A DNA stretch of 6,475 bases from Anaerolineales bacterium (GTDB lineage: Bacteria; Chloroflexota; Anaerolineae; 4572-78; NAK82). Location of the stretch: contig JAHELX010000353.1 of assembly GCA_024643945.1 (NCBI GenBank), positions 1-6,475 of the forward strand, given 5' to 3'. The notes under the pieces were generated by a model, which was given only the letters and a program-made list of their open reading frames with translations, made no database searches and was not told the origin of the DNA. Made by a program: the position numbers and the translations under genes. Shown here piece by piece: positions 5,499-6,475 of this stretch. Each line of letters begins with the position of its first letter. The first letter of the stretch is position 1.

Positions 5499-5554
5499 CT
5501 ACGTCAAGACGTTAATGCGCGCAAGTGCCCTGCATAGGGGGGCGTTTGGATTTG

Positions 5555-5735
5555 GGACCTAACCCCCCGGCCCCCTTCCCTCGCAGGGAAGGGGGAGAAG
5601 CGCTCCCCTCCTGAAATCGCCTGTGATTGAGGGTCCAATTCTGGTCGCCATTTCTGCGAGGGAAGGGGGAGAACTACTCCCCTCCCCGGCGCCGCCTGTC
5701 CCTGCCAAGGGAGGGAGGGGCTGGGGGTGGGGTCC
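5555..5735. repeat. MITE-like GC-rich inverted-repeat element, about 181 bp
   Basis: The ends are imperfect inverted copies of about 33-35 bp. The left end (from 5555) reads GGACCTAACCCCCCGGCCCC; the right end, reversed, reads GGACCCCACCCCCAGCCCC; both run on to a CTCCCT-like stretch and GCAGG. Inside are two direct copies of a module with AGGGAAGGGGGAGAA, a 3-nt variable core and CTCCCCTCC (5583-5611 and 5656-5685). Strong local stems include CCCCCTTCCCT-cgc-AGGGAAGGGGG (5571-5595, a perfect 11-bp stem) and GGGGAG/CTCCCC in each module. No transposase is encoded and no clear target-site duplication is seen. It is best read as a non-autonomous dispersed element or structured intergenic repeat; only a search of the genome can show its copy number. 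Confidence 0.7.
5709..5732 (+). other. G-quadruplex-type G-run
   Basis: Five G-tracts of 3, 3, 4, 5 and 4 Gs are separated by loops of 1, 1, 2 and 1 nt on the plus strand. This satisfies the usual intramolecular quadruplex pattern with very short loops. It forms the right end of the inverted-repeat element and stops 9 nt before the -35-like hexamer of the LysM gene. Formation in the cell is inferred. Confidence 0.6.
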
Positions 5736-5741
5736 ACCCAT

Positions 5742-5770
5742 TTGCAATTATGTTAATTTTGGGCTTTAAT
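5742..5770 (+). promoter_or_regulatory. Probable promoter of the LysM gene, TTGCAA-17-TTTAAT
   Basis: TTGCAA (5742-5747) has four of six matches to the -35 consensus. After a 17-nt AT-rich spacer comes TTTAAT (5765-5770), with five of six matches to the -10. Initiation near 5777 would give a leader of about 40 nt before the ATG at 5817. A second -10-like TATACT (5787-5792) lacks a matching -35. Confidence 0.45.
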
Positions 5771-5816
5771 AGGGGGCCATAGCCCTTATACTGTCAAGGG
5801 GGCAAGCGAGGCGTCT

Positions 5817-6475
5817 ATGCAAAAACGTTGGGTCGTTTGCGTGTTGATCCTTGCCACCACGCTGATCGCGGCTTCACCGGCGGTTGCTGCACCGCCGGTT
5901 CAGACGGGCGAGGAGTACGTGGTTCAGCCGGGCGATACGCTTTTTGCCATCGCTCTACGTTTTGGCCAGGCAGCGGCCGACATCGCCGCTGCCAACAACC
6001 TGAGCAACCCTAACCTGATCTTCGTCGGACAACGGCTGGTTATCCCCGGCGCCAAACCGACGGCCGAGCCGGCCATCGTCACCGACGAAGACGAGAAAGA
6101 AAGTGAGGAGAACCCAACCGCCCCCCAGGTGTACGTGGTGCGGCGGGGCGAAACCCTCTTTGCCATCGCCACCCGCTTTGGCCTGACTGTGACCGACCTG
6201 GCCCTGGCCAACGGCATCCGCGATCCGAATTATATATACATCGGGCAGCGGTTGGTCATCCCTGCGCCCGGCTCTTCGACAGAGGAAGCCACATACCCGG
6301 CTCCCTTCGCCGCCGTCGAGCTCTCGCCTGAGCCGGTGGTGCAAGGCCAGACGTTGGCGGTCCGGGTCAGGCTCAGCCAGCCGGCAACCCTCTCCGGCGA
6401 CTTTGACGGCCGGCCGCTCTTCTTCGTCGGGGACGACAGCGGGGGCTGGACCTTAGTCGGCATCCACGCCCTGCA
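5817..6475 (+). CDS. Secreted protein with two LysM domains, 3' end beyond the window (possibly an M23 peptidase)
   Basis: The frame is open from ATG at 5817 to the window edge (219 codons plus 2 nt), so the C-terminus is missing. Residues 1-24 form a signal peptide: basic MQKR, a hydrophobic core and cleavage after SPAVA. LysM 1 spans about 33-77 (YVVQPGDTLFAIALRFG ... GQRLVIP) and LysM 2 about 105-149 (YVVRRGETLFAIATRFG ... GQRLVIP). They are joined by an acidic Pro/Glu-rich linker (78-104). LysM domains bind N-acetylglucosamine in peptidoglycan, so it acts outside the membrane at the wall. The following part, with ELSPEPVVQGQTLAVRV, FDGRPLFF and GGWTLVGIHAL, resembles the region that precedes the peptidase domain in M23 endopeptidases of Chloroflexota as I recall them; the catalytic domain itself is not visible. 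GAGG lies 5 nt before the ATG. Confidence 0.88.
   Translation, partial: MQKRWVVCVLILATTLIAASPAVAAPPVQTGEEYVVQPGDTLFAIALRFGQAAADIAAANNLSNPNLIFVGQRLVIPGAKPTAEPAIVTDEDEKESEENPTAPQVYVVRRGETLFAIATRFGLTVTDLALANGIRDPNYIYIGQRLVIPAPGSSTEEATYPAPFAAVELSPEPVVQGQTLAVRVRLSQPATLSGDFDGRPLFFVGDDSGGWTLVGIHAL

Larger units (their letters stand above)
5351..5554. other. Gene-free part of the divergent intergenic region
   Basis: No credible coding frame is seen in this stretch on either strand. It contains the palindrome AAGAATTCTT (5368-5377), a small hairpin (5397-5423), an imperfect palindrome CCTGA-G-CAAGCTTG-TCAGG (5438-5456) and a promoter-like site (5470-5498). The AT content in the first half is higher than in the neighbouring genes. 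Confidence 0.6.

Noticed and set aside
5504..5747. Two minus-strand frames rich in Pro, Ser and Gly
   Set aside because: They translate the inverted-repeat element; low-complexity frames of this kind arise from GC-rich repeats and are not likely proteins.
5924..6463. Minus-strand frames of 77 to 129 codons
   Set aside because: They are antisense to the LysM protein, which has a signal peptide and two clear LysM domains in the plus frame.

Overview
The window looks like a stretch of bacterial chromosome of moderately high GC. The gene content (a DUF2270 membrane protein, a LOG-type phosphoribohydrolase, a secreted LysM protein whose tail resembles the front of M23 peptidases) and the intergenic repeats (heptamer tandem repeats and a GC-rich MITE-like hairpin element) suggest a member of the Chloroflexota, perhaps Anaerolineae-like. 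This assignment is an inference from style and remembered gene sets, not from a marker gene.

Layout: positions 1-5240 hold one tightly packed run of minus-strand genes. Read in the direction of transcription (high to low coordinates) they are: trpS (tryptophanyl-tRNA synthetase, GTG start at 5240); a DUF433 antitoxin-like protein; a short decayed remnant of a DUF5615 toxin; a calcineurin-type metallophosphoesterase (GTG start at 3857); a ParB-like-domain protein of unknown role; pheA (prephenate dehydratase with ACT domain); a DUF2270 four-helix membrane protein; and a LOG-family protein. Spacings are 22 nt, 65 nt (filled by the remnant), ATGA overlap, ATGA overlap or a 62-nt gap depending on the pheA start, 7 nt and 1 nt. 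This fits a single operon or a few nested transcripts. A GC-rich hairpin pair in a tandem repeat at about 24-82 probably ends the run.

Positions 5241-5816 are a gene-free, repeat-rich divergent intergenic region. It holds nine tandem heptamers (5288-5350), a small hairpin, a near-consensus plus-strand promoter-like site (5470-5498), a roughly 181-bp inverted-repeat element (5555-5735) that ends in a G-quadruplex-type G-run, and a second promoter-like site (5742-5770) directly before the last gene.

Positions 5817-6475 are the start of a plus-strand gene for a secreted protein with two LysM domains. It is cut by the window edge and has no stop codon in the window.

Points most worth attention: a four-cysteine motif in TrpS matching the [4Fe-4S] motif described for Thermotoga maritima TrpRS; the DUF5615 toxin relic beside an intact DUF433 gene; and the translationally coupled pair of an atypical metallophosphoesterase and a ParB-like protein, which may be an undescribed functional unit. 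No CRISPR array, tRNA, rRNA or insertion sequence was seen.
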